A stretch of 64,000 nt of DNA from Phycisphaerae bacterium (GCA_016794925.1 JAEUIW010000002.1:248001-312000); one strand, 5' to 3'; shown: positions 51,199 to 59,503, numbered from the stretch's first letter. Numbers and translations are program-made. Notes: generated by a model not told the origin, from the letters alone.

Positions 51199-51870
51199 TC
51201 AGACCGCGACGGTTCCGACGTTCGGCGCGACGAGGAACTCGCCTTCGGTGCGGCTCCTGATGTCGTCGACCGTCGCGCCGGGGGCAAGCTCGGTGAGCAC
51301 AAACCGGCGCCGTGCTTCGTCCATGACCATGACACACAGGTCGGTGATGAGCATGGACACGCAGCGCTGGCCGGTGAGGGGGAGCGAGCAGCGCCGAACA
51401 AGCTTGGGAGCGCCGTCCTTGGAGTTGTGCTCCATGGTGACCACGACGCGTTTGACTCCGGCGACGAGGTCCATGGCACCCCCCATGCCCTTGACCATCT
51501 TGCCGGGGATCATCCAGTTGGCGATGTCGCCGTCCTGAGAGACCTGCATGGCGCCGAGGATGCACATGTCCACGTGCCCGCCGCGGATCATGGCGAAAGA
51601 ATCGGCCGAGGAAAAAAAGGAGGCGCCGGGGCGAGCGGTGATCGTCTGCTTGCCAGCGTTGATCAGGTCGGCATCGACCTCGGCCTCATTGGGAAAGGGA
51701 CCGATGCCGAGCAGACCGTTCTCGGACTGGAGCCAGACGTCCATGCCCTTGGGGATGTGGTTCGCGACGAGCGTGGGCATGCCGATGCCAAGGTTGACGA
51801 TGTAGCCGTCGCGGAGCTCGCGTGCGGCGCGGATGGTGATCTGATCGCGCGTGAGAGGGGTGAGGGGCAT
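51199..51870 (-). CDS. scoB: 3-oxoacid CoA-transferase subunit B
   Basis: Product of 223 residues from ATG 51870. It has IVNLGIGMPTLVANHIPKG and the catalytic Glu in LQSENGLLGIGP, then FSSADSFAMIRGGHVDMCILGAMQV and a W-M-I-PGKMVKGMGGAMDLV block. LTGQRCVSMLITDLCV and VNV-like end strands are also family features. SCOT transfers CoA between succinyl-CoA and acetoacetate. Subunits A and B are usually adjacent; here a SIMPL gene (51981-52745) stands between them on the same strand, so both are probably still co-expressed. Confidence 0.93.
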   Translation of the reverse strand: MPLTPLTRDQITIRAARELRDGYIVNLGIGMPTLVANHIPKGMDVWLQSENGLLGIGPFPNEAEVDADLINAGKQTITARPGASFFSSADSFAMIRGGHVDMCILGAMQVSQDGDIANWMIPGKMVKGMGGAMDLVAGVKRVVVTMEHNSKDGAPKLVRRCSLPLTGQRCVSMLITDLCVMVMDEARRRFVLTELAPGATVDDIRSRTEGEFLVAPNVGTVAV

Positions 51871-51980
51871 TGGGGCTCCGGAAGATCGGATCCGAGCGTC
51901 CGCGGGTGACCGCCGCCAGCGGTCCGTCGGCGTCCAGAGGATAGGAGCCGGCATCCGGGAGGCGGGGGGCCCGGGACCCG

Positions 51981-52745
51981 TCAGCTTCGGATGCCGAACG
52001 AGACCGAGACCGTCACGCTCACGTCTTTTTCGACGGTCGTGGTATCGTACGAGCCCCCGCCGCTGACCTCGGTGGAATTCGGCACCGTCACCTGGAAGGG
52101 TCCGGCGGAGACGCGTCGGACCTCTCCGAGGGAGCACCCGGATTTTCCGGCGATTTCCTCGGCTCGCGACCGGGCGTCCTTGGCCGCGTCACCCATCATG
52201 CTGACCCTCACGTCCGACAGGCCAGAGATGAGGTACTGCGGGCTCGCGGACGCGACTTCGAGGCCTTCCTTGAGCAGGCGCGTCACCTCTCCGCTGGCCC
52301 GGGTGACCCGTCGGACGTCGGGGGTCGAAACAGAAAACACGCGGGTGAGGGTGTACCCGCTCACCTTGCGGGTGGTGTTGCCCTTCTCATCGCGCTCGAA
52401 GTGCGTCGCGGTGTCGATCGGCGAGAGTTGCAGGTTCTGGTCGCCGAAACCGGATTCCGCGAGGAAATTTCGCACGCGCTCGGCCGCCGTCTCGATGGAC
52501 GAGAACGCCGCGGGCAACGATTCGCCCTGCGCACGGAGCGTGATGGACCACGTGGCGAGGTCGGCCACGACGCGCTGCCGCGCCGAACCGCGGACGGTGA
52601 CTTCCTGGTCCCGCGAGGCGGTCTGTCGTCCCCTGTTTTCATAGGCCCGGCCGGCGACGACCGTCGAGACGATCGCGGAGAGGCCGATGATCGCGACCAC
52701 GAACGCGGCACTGCCCGCGATGCGGACTCGCACGTTGTATTCCAT
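51981..52745 (-). CDS. SIMPL-domain (DUF541) membrane-anchored protein
   Basis: Product of 254 residues from ATG 52745. An N-terminal membrane anchor (AAFVVAIIGLSAIVSTVVAG) is followed by the SIMPL domain: DQEVTVRGSARQRVVADLATWSITL, the RVRNFLAESGFGDQNLQ segment, GYTLTRVFSVSTPDVRRV, DARSRAEEIAGKSGCSLGEV and KDVSVTVSVSFGI at the end. Proteins of this family are exported or periplasmic and have no agreed activity (E. coli YggE is linked to oxidative stress). Its place between scoA and scoB is unexplained. Confidence 0.85.
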   Translation of the reverse strand: MEYNVRVRIAGSAAFVVAIIGLSAIVSTVVAGRAYENRGRQTASRDQEVTVRGSARQRVVADLATWSITLRAQGESLPAAFSSIETAAERVRNFLAESGFGDQNLQLSPIDTATHFERDEKGNTTRKVSGYTLTRVFSVSTPDVRRVTRASGEVTRLLKEGLEVASASPQYLISGLSDVRVSMMGDAAKDARSRAEEIAGKSGCSLGEVRRVSAGPFQVTVPNSTEVSGGGSYDTTTVEKDVSVTVSVSFGIRS

Positions 52746-52884
52746 ATTCGGACCTTGGTGTGGATGTGTGCCGGCGGGGTCCGCGCGGCCGCGCGGGAAG
52801 GCTGCTATCGACGTGGGTCTACCGGGGGGATCAGAAAAGCGGTGCGGAGCTCGCGGCGATCCTGCACGTCTGACCTTCGTGACG

Positions 52885-53703
52885 TTACTTCCGAACCGTT
52901 CGCTGCTCGATGCGCTTTTCGACTCGAGCGGGAACCACGCGGTCAATGTAGCTGCCCGGGGTGTGGACCTGGTCGGGGTCGAGCGCGCCGACGGGGACCA
53001 GGCGCTCGACTTCGGCGATCACGAACGCGGCGGCCTGGGCCATCATGGGATTGAAATTACGCGCGGTCTTGCGGTAGACGAGGTTGCCGAATTCGTCGGC
53101 CGTGTGGGCGTGGACCAGGGCGAGGTCGGCGTACAAGCCGGTCTCGAGGATGTACTCCCGGCGAGCCGGGGCCGAGGCGGCGCGGGGAGCGACTCTGGCC
53201 TTCATGTCCGTGAAAGTCCCGGTCACCGCCTCGGGCGAGCGGTTGTGATAACGCGTGTCCTCCGACGGAAGATGAAACTCACGGATCTCTTTGCCCGCGG
53301 CGACGGGGGAGCCCACGCCGGTGGCGGTGTAGAACGCGGGTATGCCGGCGCCGCCGGCGCGAATACGTTCGGCGAGCGTTCCCTGGGGATTGAACTCGAT
53401 CTTCAACTCTCCAGAGAGGAACTGTTTCTCGAAAATCGCGTTTTCGCCGACGTACGAGGAGATCATCTTGCCGATCTGGCGGGTCTGGAGCAGCAGACCC
53501 AGGCCGAAATCATCCACGCCGGCGTTGTTGGAGATGCAGGTGAGGTCACGGACTCCCGAATCGCGGAGGGCGATGATGAGGGTCTCGGGTATGCCGCAGA
53601 GCCCGAAGCCACCGACCATGACCGTCATCCCGTCACGCAGTACACCCGTGTCCTTGAGGTCGGCGAACGCGGCCGGGGCATCGCGGAAGGTTTTCGCGGG
53701 CAT
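52885..53703 (-). CDS. scoA: 3-oxoacid CoA-transferase subunit A with internal insertion
   Basis: Product of 272 residues from ATG 53703. Family motifs are VMVGGFGLCGIPETLI, CISNNAGVDDFGLG, SYVGENAIFEKQFLSGEL, EFNPQGTLAERIRAGGAGIPAF and GNLVYRKTARNFNP. Compared with the usual length of about 235, there is an additional Arg/Ala/Ser-rich stretch of about 38 residues after KEIREFH and before YILETGLYADLALV. The reading frame is continuous, so it is an insertion and not a frameshift. It would place a surface loop near the subunit interface. Confidence 0.92.
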   Translation of the reverse strand: MPAKTFRDAPAAFADLKDTGVLRDGMTVMVGGFGLCGIPETLIIALRDSGVRDLTCISNNAGVDDFGLGLLLQTRQIGKMISSYVGENAIFEKQFLSGELKIEFNPQGTLAERIRAGGAGIPAFYTATGVGSPVAAGKEIREFHLPSEDTRYHNRSPEAVTGTFTDMKARVAPRAASAPARREYILETGLYADLALVHAHTADEFGNLVYRKTARNFNPMMAQAAAFVIAEVERLVPVGALDPDQVHTPGSYIDRVVPARVEKRIEQRTVRK

Positions 53704-53811
53704 GACGGATTCCGGGAGGGGAGTGAGCGTGTGCGGAGCCGGGATTCGGCCTCCAGAGGATAGGAAGCCACAGGGCCGATCGAGGCGGCGGCCCCGCGCG
53801 ATTGATTCCAA

Positions 53812-54300
53812 TCAGAAGAGTGATTGCTGGTCCTTGACGTTCTTGGGGCGCGAGGTGAGCGCGTGCAGCTCGCTGAGGAGTTCATCCTTGGACTGGAATC
53901 GGTGATGTTCGGATGCGAACCGGATATACGCAACCTCATCGATGTCACGGAGGCGGAGACAGACCAGAGCCCCGATGACGGAGGAGGGCACCTCGCGCTC
54001 GTACTCGCGGGCGACCTGCTCCTCGATCTCGTCGACGAGGCGGGTCTTGACATCCTGGGGGATGGGGCGTTTGCCGCACGCGACCATCACGCCACGCAGG
54101 ATGTTGTCGCGGTTGAAAGGCACGCGGGCGCCATCGCGCTTGACCACCATGAGCCGGGGCAGTTCGTCCACGCGCTCGTACGTTGTGAAGCGTTTACGGC
54201 ATGAGAGGCATTCGCGGCGACGGCGAATGACCCGGCCGCCCTCGGACGAGCGTGAGTCGATCACCTTATCATCGTTGGACTGGCAGAAGGGGCAGATCAC
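53812..54300 (-). CDS. nrdR: Transcriptional repressor NrdR
   Basis: Product of 162 residues if it starts at GTG 54300, which gives the canonical V-I-C-P-F-C beginning. An upstream ATG at 54366 would add 22 residues without family support. The zinc ribbon has CPFC and CLSCRKRFTTYER. The ATP-cone domain has LPRLMVVKRDGARVPFNRDNILRGV and IEEQVAREYEREVPSSVIGALV. NrdR binds NrdR boxes before ribonucleotide reductase genes and responds to ATP/dATP levels. No nrd gene is in the window. The C-terminus ends in a helix and a polar tail. Confidence 0.93.
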   Translation of the reverse strand: MICPFCQSNDDKVIDSRSSEGGRVIRRRRECLSCRKRFTTYERVDELPRLMVVKRDGARVPFNRDNILRGVMVACGKRPIPQDVKTRLVDEIEEQVAREYEREVPSSVIGALVCLRLRDIDEVAYIRFASEHHRFQSKDELLSELHALTSRPKNVKDQQSLF

Positions 54301-54384
54301 GACCAGAGAATGTACGTCCCTCGGCCTTGGGGGGCGAGCCCCCGTTACACGAACGGACTCGACCATCCGTGCGCGGAGGTCGGT

Positions 54385-55977
54385 CTATCGGGCGCCCGCC
54401 AACGTGGGAGCGGGACGGTCGATGAGTTCGATGATCTTGCCGACCGCGTCAACCTGATCGGACGTGGACCCGAAAATGACGCTGTTGGTCGACGTCTCGA
54501 TCGCGATTGAACGTGGCGTGGGACAGTTTGCCAGATAGGGCGAAGTTCCGAAGATCGCGTTCAGCAACGCGGCGGTCCTGGTCGCGTCGATATGGGACAG
54601 CGGGAACGAGCGCGTGTCACCCGAGGCGTGCGTGGTCTTGGGAACAGGGCGATCCAGGATCGCGACCAGATCGGAAACGGTTCGAACCTGCGATTCGGTG
54701 GCGGAGAATTCCAGTCTCTCCGAGGTGCCGGCCGTGATCACCAATCCCCTGGGCACAGGGCAAGACTGCAGGGCGGGCGAGAGTTCGAAGATCGCTCCGA
54801 GGATTTCCCGGAGGTCCTTGGCCTTCATGGAATCGAGTTCGAATGCCCGCGAGGCCGGCGCGGCCGAACCGAGAGCGGATGCACCCGAGGAATCGAGCAC
54901 GGTCAGCCGCGGCACAAGCTTGAATTCGACCGCGACGCCTTGCCCGTCCGAGGCGCGGCTTTGAGGGACGGCGGGGCGAGCCGCGACCTCGTCCAGCACC
55001 CACTGGATCTGCGGCTGAACGCGCTGGGGGGCGCGCACAAAGAGCTTGGCACCGAAGAACGTGACGACGCCCCGATCCCCGCCCCGTTCGGCCCAAATGG
55101 TCGGGTGGACGAGCGAGGTAATCAAGGCCTGGATGGACTGCATGACTCGACGGACGCTGTCCTGACGCGGCGCCTGCTCGCCAAGGGTGGCGTTCACAAC
55201 GGTCGTCAGGTCAAACGTAACGAGGGTTGATTCCTGCCGGTCAAAGTAGGAGCTTGATGCAAAGACAAGCGTGCCGTTCTGCACGCGGTAGTCGATGCGG
55301 TCGTCTTCCGTGAGGCTAAGCGCATCATTCAGGAACGCAATCGCGGCGTTGAGGGGCATCCCGGGCGCACGGAACTCGACGCCGGCGACCCCGTCCGGCC
55401 CGAGCTCTGCGCGAAGCGACTGGAGGTGGTTCCACAAAACCTGGACCGGCAGGGATGCGGCCTTGCCGGCCTGCGTGAACACCGATGACCAAGTCTGGTT
55501 CGCATCGATGATCACGGGCTTCTCGTCCGCGGCATGCGCCGCGGCTGGGGGCTGGAAGACTGATACTCCTTCGACGGTGCTCTCGCGCGGCTGTCGCACG
55601 AGTCCCGTCACGGCAAACGAGAGGCCCACGGACGCAACGAGAATCATGCCGATATTCACGAGTCTTCTCCTACGAGGGGCGGCAAGGGCCGCTCCCAGGC
55701 GTGCGGCGAGCAGAGCGGGATCGCCCAGCTCGATCGCCGCGAGCTTCGCGGCTTCGGGTTCCGACATGCCGGCGACCATCAGGTCGCGGGTTCGATCGGT
55801 GAGGTGAGCTTCGATCTCGGCGAGCAGTTCCTTACGGCGTGTGGCGCCGACGCGAAGGTGCGTGGAGAGGCGGTCAACGAACACTCGGTGGTCCTCGGGA
55901 CTGCGCTCGGCGGACATACTGAGGTCCCTGGGCAGCGAAGAAGGTGCGCCGGTGCGGACCAGCTTGAGGGCGCTCAT
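54385..55977 (-). CDS. PadR-linked membrane protein: HAAS-like domain, TM helix, secretin-like repeats
   Basis: Product of 530 residues. Residues 33-97 form a helical domain (HLRVGATRRKELLAEIEAHL; GMSEPEAAKLAAIELGDPALL) resembling the HAAS/DUF1700-type domain that often accompanies PadR regulators. A membrane helix is at 106-126. The external part has an STN-like region (about 154-240), a planctomycete-type segment with TSLVHPTIWAERGG (about 250-330), and two tandem secretin/NolW-like repeats (379-445 and 456-525). Each repeat carries a C-P-x-P-R motif (SCPVPR, NCPTPR) and ends LDRPVP or IDRPAP. Its ATG overlaps the padR stop by four bases. The fusion of this cytoplasmic domain with secretin-type repeats is unusual. 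Confidence 0.7.
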   Translation of the reverse strand: MSALKLVRTGAPSSLPRDLSMSAERSPEDHRVFVDRLSTHLRVGATRRKELLAEIEAHLTDRTRDLMVAGMSEPEAAKLAAIELGDPALLAARLGAALAAPRRRRLVNIGMILVASVGLSFAVTGLVRQPRESTVEGVSVFQPPAAAHAADEKPVIIDANQTWSSVFTQAGKAASLPVQVLWNHLQSLRAELGPDGVAGVEFRAPGMPLNAAIAFLNDALSLTEDDRIDYRVQNGTLVFASSSYFDRQESTLVTFDLTTVVNATLGEQAPRQDSVRRVMQSIQALITSLVHPTIWAERGGDRGVVTFFGAKLFVRAPQRVQPQIQWVLDEVAARPAVPQSRASDGQGVAVEFKLVPRLTVLDSSGASALGSAAPASRAFELDSMKAKDLREILGAIFELSPALQSCPVPRGLVITAGTSERLEFSATESQVRTVSDLVAILDRPVPKTTHASGDTRSFPLSHIDATRTAALLNAIFGTSPYLANCPTPRSIAIETSTNSVIFGSTSDQVDAVGKIIELIDRPAPTLAGAR

Positions 55978-56351
55978 CGCGGGGTCCTTTCGTCACCGAT
56001 CTTGCGACCCCCGATGAAGGCATCGATAACGCCGCGGAACGCCCGGTGCGACGCGACGCGCTGATCGAGCCTTCGGCGGCCCTTGCTCGTGAGTCGATAC
56101 CACTTACGCCGACGGCCCTCGGCATCGGGCGCAGCACGCTCGGACTTGATCTCTTCCCACGATGAGGCGATCAGGCCCTCGGCCTCCATGCCATTCAGCA
56201 GCGGGTAGAGCGAGCCCGGGGCCAGCTTGAGCGTTCCGCCGGAGCGGGCAGCGATTTCCTTTGAAATCGAATAGCCGTAGCCGGGGCCGTCGCCGAGCAG
56301 CGACAGCACCACGAGCTCTGCCGATTCACTCGCCCAGTCGAACATCGCCAT
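55974..56351 (-). CDS. PadR-family transcriptional regulator
   Basis: Product of 125 residues from ATG 56351, with AAGGAG 8 bases upstream. The winged helix is standard: ELVVLSLLGDGPGYGYSISKEI, then LAPGSLYPLLNGMEAEGLIASSW, RRRKWYRLTSKGRRRLDQ and a C-terminal helix for dimerisation. PadR proteins are usually autorepressors relieved by a ligand or by a membrane partner. The strong promoter immediately upstream contains dyad sequence in its spacer, which fits autoregulation. The gene is translationally coupled to the membrane protein downstream. Confidence 0.93.
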   Translation of the reverse strand: MAMFDWASESAELVVLSLLGDGPGYGYSISKEIAARSGGTLKLAPGSLYPLLNGMEAEGLIASSWEEIKSERAAPDAEGRRRKWYRLTSKGRRRLDQRVASHRAFRGVIDAFIGGRKIGDERTPR

Positions 56352-56377
56352 CCTCTGCTCCTTCCATGTCTCCGACC

Positions 56378-56406
56378 AATATATCGGATACAGATACGTC
56401 GGTCAA
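56378..56406 (-). promoter_or_regulatory. Strong promoter and putative operator of padR
   Basis: On the minus strand TTGACC (56406-56401), a 17-base spacer and TATATT (56383-56378) match consensus at five of six positions each. The spacer contains repeats of GTATC/GATAC and the perfect palindrome TATCGGATA (56382-56390). CCGAC and GTCGG flank the region (56372-56376, 56398-56402). PadR binding here would block polymerase. Confidence 0.75.
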
Positions 56407-56570
56407 GAGGTGGCGCGAGAACATCCGGATCGTTGTGCCGCCGCGTGCGGTCGGGCCCGAGGCGGGGGCGCTCGAAGCGCCGGCGTGGCGTCCGGCATCG
56501 CAACGGGCTATGCTCGTGGTTCACCATGGCCCACGCAGTGGACAGCACGACGACCCGAACCAATCGCCGC

Positions 56571-56638
56571 GGCTAGGCTGGAACCGCGAGCGAGTGACGG
56601 AACCTCACTGAGGCCCAGCCCCCAAACCGGCTGGGCCT
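56571..56638 (+). promoter_or_regulatory. Structured thrS leader with competing hairpins (T-box-like)
   Basis: A 10-bp hairpin AGGCCCAGCC/GGCTGGGCCT (56611-56620 with 56629-56638, eight-base loop) lies 30 bases before the thrS ATG. Its 5' arm can instead pair with GGCTAGGCT at 56571-56579, nine positions with one mismatch and one G-U pair. Between them lies TGGAACCGCG (56579-56588), which resembles the T-box bulge consensus, and an AGTGA/TCACT hairpin. The hairpin has a poor U-tract, so control of ribosome access is as likely as termination. No Stem I with a Thr specifier was identified with certainty. Confidence 0.4.
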
Positions 56639-56668
56639 GTCTGTTTCCAGAATCGAGAAGGAACTCCG

Positions 56669-58894
56669 ATGCCCGTCATCATCCTGCCCAATGGGGACAA
56701 GAAAGCGTTCGAATGGCCCCTGACCGCCGCGGAGGTCGCGGCGTCGATCGGTTCCGGTCTGGCCAAGGCCGCGCTGGGCGCCAAGATCGACTTCGGCGAG
56801 GGGCCGGAGCTGCGCGACCTGAGCACGCTGATCGACCGGGATGCTTCGATCGCGATCGTGACTGCGCCCAGGCATGGGCAGGCGGCGAGCGCGGATGCGC
56901 TGTTCTTGATGCGACATTCCGCCGCGCACGTGATGGCGGAGGCGATCCAGGACGTGGTGGGCAAAGACGTGCTGCTGGCCTACGGCCCACCGACGGAGAC
57001 GGGGTTCTTCTACGACATGTTCGTGCCGGAAGGGAAGAAAATTTCTTCAGATCACTTCGATGCGATCAACAAGAGGATAGCGGAGATCATCAAGGAGGAC
57101 AGGCCGTTTGCACGCTTCGAGCTGAAAGCCCGTCCAGCTATGAACAAGCTTGATGCCGAAGGAAACAAGTACAAGAAGGACAACGCGCTCCGAGCGCTGC
57201 AACTCCAAGTGCGTAGCTCGCCGAGCAGGGACACGTTCATTACTCTGTCGGACGGGACGCGTATTCCCATGCCCGAGGATGGCGTTCTTTCCTTCTATGC
57301 AACAGGAACCCCTGGCACCGACTGGGAGGACCTCTGCCGCGGACCGCACGTGCCATCCACCGGGCGCATCGGGGCGGCGCGTGTGATGTCCCTCGCCGCC
57401 TCTTACTGGCATGGTGATGAGAATTCCGACCGGCTGACCCGCGTATACGGCACCGCGTTCCCCACCCAGCAGGAGCTCGACGCGTACCTCAACCAACTCG
57501 AAGAGGCTAAGAAACGCGACCATCGTGTCATCGGCAAGAACCTCCGGCTGTTCCACATCGATGAGGACGTGGGGCAGGGGCTGATTCTCTGGACTCCTAA
57601 CGGCTCGGTGATCCGCAAAGAACTGCAGGTGTTCATCGCCGCGGAACTCAAGAAGCAGGGCTACACCGAGGTGTTCACGCCGCACATCGGGCGGCTGGAG
57701 CTCTACAAGACCAGCGGCCACTTCCCCTATTACAAGGATTCGCAGTTCGCGCCGATCATCGAACGGCAGGCGCTGGAAGAGCTGTGCAAGACAGGCTGCA
57801 GCTGCGCCGACATGCTCAACCGCGTGGAGGCGGTAAGCGAACGGCTCGCCAGCGGGATCAACGAACGCACCCGGGCCCAGACGATCACGCCCGACCGCGT
57901 CCGGCCGGACGATGAGCTCGTCGAGGGCTTCATGCTCAAGCCGATGAACTGCCCGCACCACGCGAAGATTTTCGCATCGGCCCCTCACTCCTACCGCGAT
58001 ATGCCGGTGCGGCTGGCGGAGTTCGGCACGGTGTACCGCTGGGAGCAGTCGGGCGAGCTCAACGGAATGACCCGCGTGCGCGGCTTCACCCAGGACGATG
58101 CGCACCTGTTCTGCACGGAAGATCAGATCCCCTCCGAGATTCAGGGGTGTCTCTCGCTTGTCAAGATCATCTTCGGCACGCTGGGGATGAAGGACTACCG
58201 GGTGCGGGTGGGTCTGCGCGACCCCGACAGCAACAAGTACACCGGCTCCGCGGAGAGTTGGGACAAGGCGGAGGCCGCGTGCCTGGCCGCAGCAGAGTCC
58301 TTGGGCGTGCCTTTCAGCCGGGAGCCCGGGGAGGCCGCCTTCTACGGACCGAAGGTCGATTTCGTTGTGAAGGACGTGATCGGACGCGAGTGGCAACTTG
58401 GAACGGTTCAGGTCGATTACAACATGGCGAACCGTTTCGATCTGTCGTACATCGGGCCGGACAATCGGGCCCACCGCCCGGTGGTGGTCCATCGGGCACC
58501 CTTCGGCAGCATGGAGCGGTTCTGCGGTGTCCTGATCGAGCATTTCGCCGGCGCCTTCCCCACCTGGCTGAGCCCTGAGCAGGTACGAGTGCTGCCCATC
58601 AGCGACAAGTCGCGGGGATATGCCGAGAAAGTCGAGCGGGCCCTGATGGACGCTGACGTGCGCGTGCGGGTGGACGGCTCGAACGAACGAATCCAAGCAA
58701 AGGTGAAGGTCGCGGCGGACGAGAAGGTCCCGTACATGCTGATCGTTGGTCCACGCGACGCGGAGAGCGCCGCGGTGAGCGTGCGCGTGCGCGGGATTGA
58801 GAAGGACCTGGGTTCGATGCCACTCGGCAGATTCGTTGATGGAGTCAGGGGAGAGATCACGGAACGGAGAGCCGAACTGAGCGTGAGACCCTGA
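56669..58894 (+). CDS. thrS: Threonyl-tRNA synthetase
   Basis: Product of 741 residues, about 100 longer than the enteric enzyme; ATG 56669 follows AAGGA. It has the N-terminal TGS domain (PVIILPNGDKKAFEWPLT), the editing-domain core (MRHSAAHVMAEAI; CRGPHVPSTGRI), and the class II catalytic core. That core has KTSGHFPYY, MLKPMNCPHHAKIF with the zinc-binding Cys, VRLAEFGTVYRWEQSGELNGMTRVRGFTQDDAH and the C-terminal anticodon-binding domain. About 50 additional residues (roughly 358-422) with the cluster CKTGCSC lie between KDSQF and the zinc motif. The enzyme charges tRNA-Thr and edits Ser-tRNA-Thr. Its leader looks regulated. Confidence 0.96.
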   Translation: MPVIILPNGDKKAFEWPLTAAEVAASIGSGLAKAALGAKIDFGEGPELRDLSTLIDRDASIAIVTAPRHGQAASADALFLMRHSAAHVMAEAIQDVVGKDVLLAYGPPTETGFFYDMFVPEGKKISSDHFDAINKRIAEIIKEDRPFARFELKARPAMNKLDAEGNKYKKDNALRALQLQVRSSPSRDTFITLSDGTRIPMPEDGVLSFYATGTPGTDWEDLCRGPHVPSTGRIGAARVMSLAASYWHGDENSDRLTRVYGTAFPTQQELDAYLNQLEEAKKRDHRVIGKNLRLFHIDEDVGQGLILWTPNGSVIRKELQVFIAAELKKQGYTEVFTPHIGRLELYKTSGHFPYYKDSQFAPIIERQALEELCKTGCSCADMLNRVEAVSERLASGINERTRAQTITPDRVRPDDELVEGFMLKPMNCPHHAKIFASAPHSYRDMPVRLAEFGTVYRWEQSGELNGMTRVRGFTQDDAHLFCTEDQIPSEIQGCLSLVKIIFGTLGMKDYRVRVGLRDPDSNKYTGSAESWDKAEAACLAAAESLGVPFSREPGEAAFYGPKVDFVVKDVIGREWQLGTVQVDYNMANRFDLSYIGPDNRAHRPVVVHRAPFGSMERFCGVLIEHFAGAFPTWLSPEQVRVLPISDKSRGYAEKVERALMDADVRVRVDGSNERIQAKVKVAADEKVPYMLIVGPRDAESAAVSVRVRGIEKDLGSMPLGRFVDGVRGEITERRAELSVRP

Positions 58895-58974
58895 CTTGCG
58901 CGCGAAAGGAGTGCCGGGGGAGTCGCCCGCAAGGTGGCTGAGATGGGCACGAGCGGATGGGGACGCGGCTGTTC

Positions 58975-59008
58975 AAAAAAAAGCCCGGACCGTGATGGTC
59001 CGGGCTTT
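58975..59008. terminator. Bidirectional terminator between thrS and the RRM gene
   Basis: A 12-bp stem (58980-58991 with 58997-59008) with loop GTGAT is preceded on the plus strand by a run of A residues (58975-58982). On the minus strand this is a strong terminator with eight U residues for the RRM gene. On the plus strand the T-run is short (three T), so thrS termination is weaker. Confidence 0.85.
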
Positions 59009-59066
59009 GTGTGTTGCGTGCGGGACTGAATCATGGTTGACCCAGGCCCATTCGTGTCCGAGGTAC

Positions 59067-59387
59067 TTACCAGCCGCCGCGACCGCCTCGGCCGCCACCA
59101 CCTCCGCCGCCGCCGTAGCCGCCGCGGCCGCCTCCGCCACCCGCCTCGCGCGGCTTGGCCTCGTTGACGGTCAGATCGCGACCGTCGACGTTCTTGCCGT
59201 TGAGGGCGGTCATGGCCGCCTTGGCGTGCTCGGCGTTGCCGAATTCGACGAACCCGAAGCCGCGCGGACGGCCGGTTTCGCGGTCCATCACGAGCGAGGC
59301 CGAGGTGACGTCGCCGTGCGCGGCGAACATTTCGCGGAGCTGCGCCTCGGAGGTGTTAAAAGAGAGATTGCCGACATAGAGCTTCAT
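59067..59387 (-). CDS. Small RRM-type RNA-binding protein with Gly-rich tail
   Basis: Product of 106 residues. One RRM fills residues 1-80: RNP2 is LYVGNL and RNP1 is RGFGFVEF, with the usual aromatic residues on both. The last 25 residues are Gly/Arg-rich (GGGGGRGGYGGG type). This is the layout of the bacterial RNA-binding proteins known from cyanobacteria and other phyla, where several are induced by cold and act as RNA chaperones. A long 5' leader of about 120 bases is likely, with a palindrome over the -10 box. Confidence 0.92.
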   Translation of the reverse strand: MKLYVGNLSFNTSEAQLREMFAAHGDVTSASLVMDRETGRPRGFGFVEFGNAEHAKAAMTALNGKNVDGRDLTVNEAKPREAGGGGGRGGYGGGGGGGGRGGRGGW

Positions 59388-59503
59388 GCTGATGCTTCCA
59401 TCGTGCCCGAGAGTGACATTGAACCAGACCGTTGCTTGAACTCGGGCTGAGGAAGCGTCGGGAGACCTGACAGGACTCGACCGACAGGGCCGGGCCAGAA
59501 CAG

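Noticed and set aside
54301-54366. ATG 54366 as the nrdR start
   Set aside because: NrdR proteins begin directly with M/V-x-C-P-x-C; the additional 22 residues have no counterpart.
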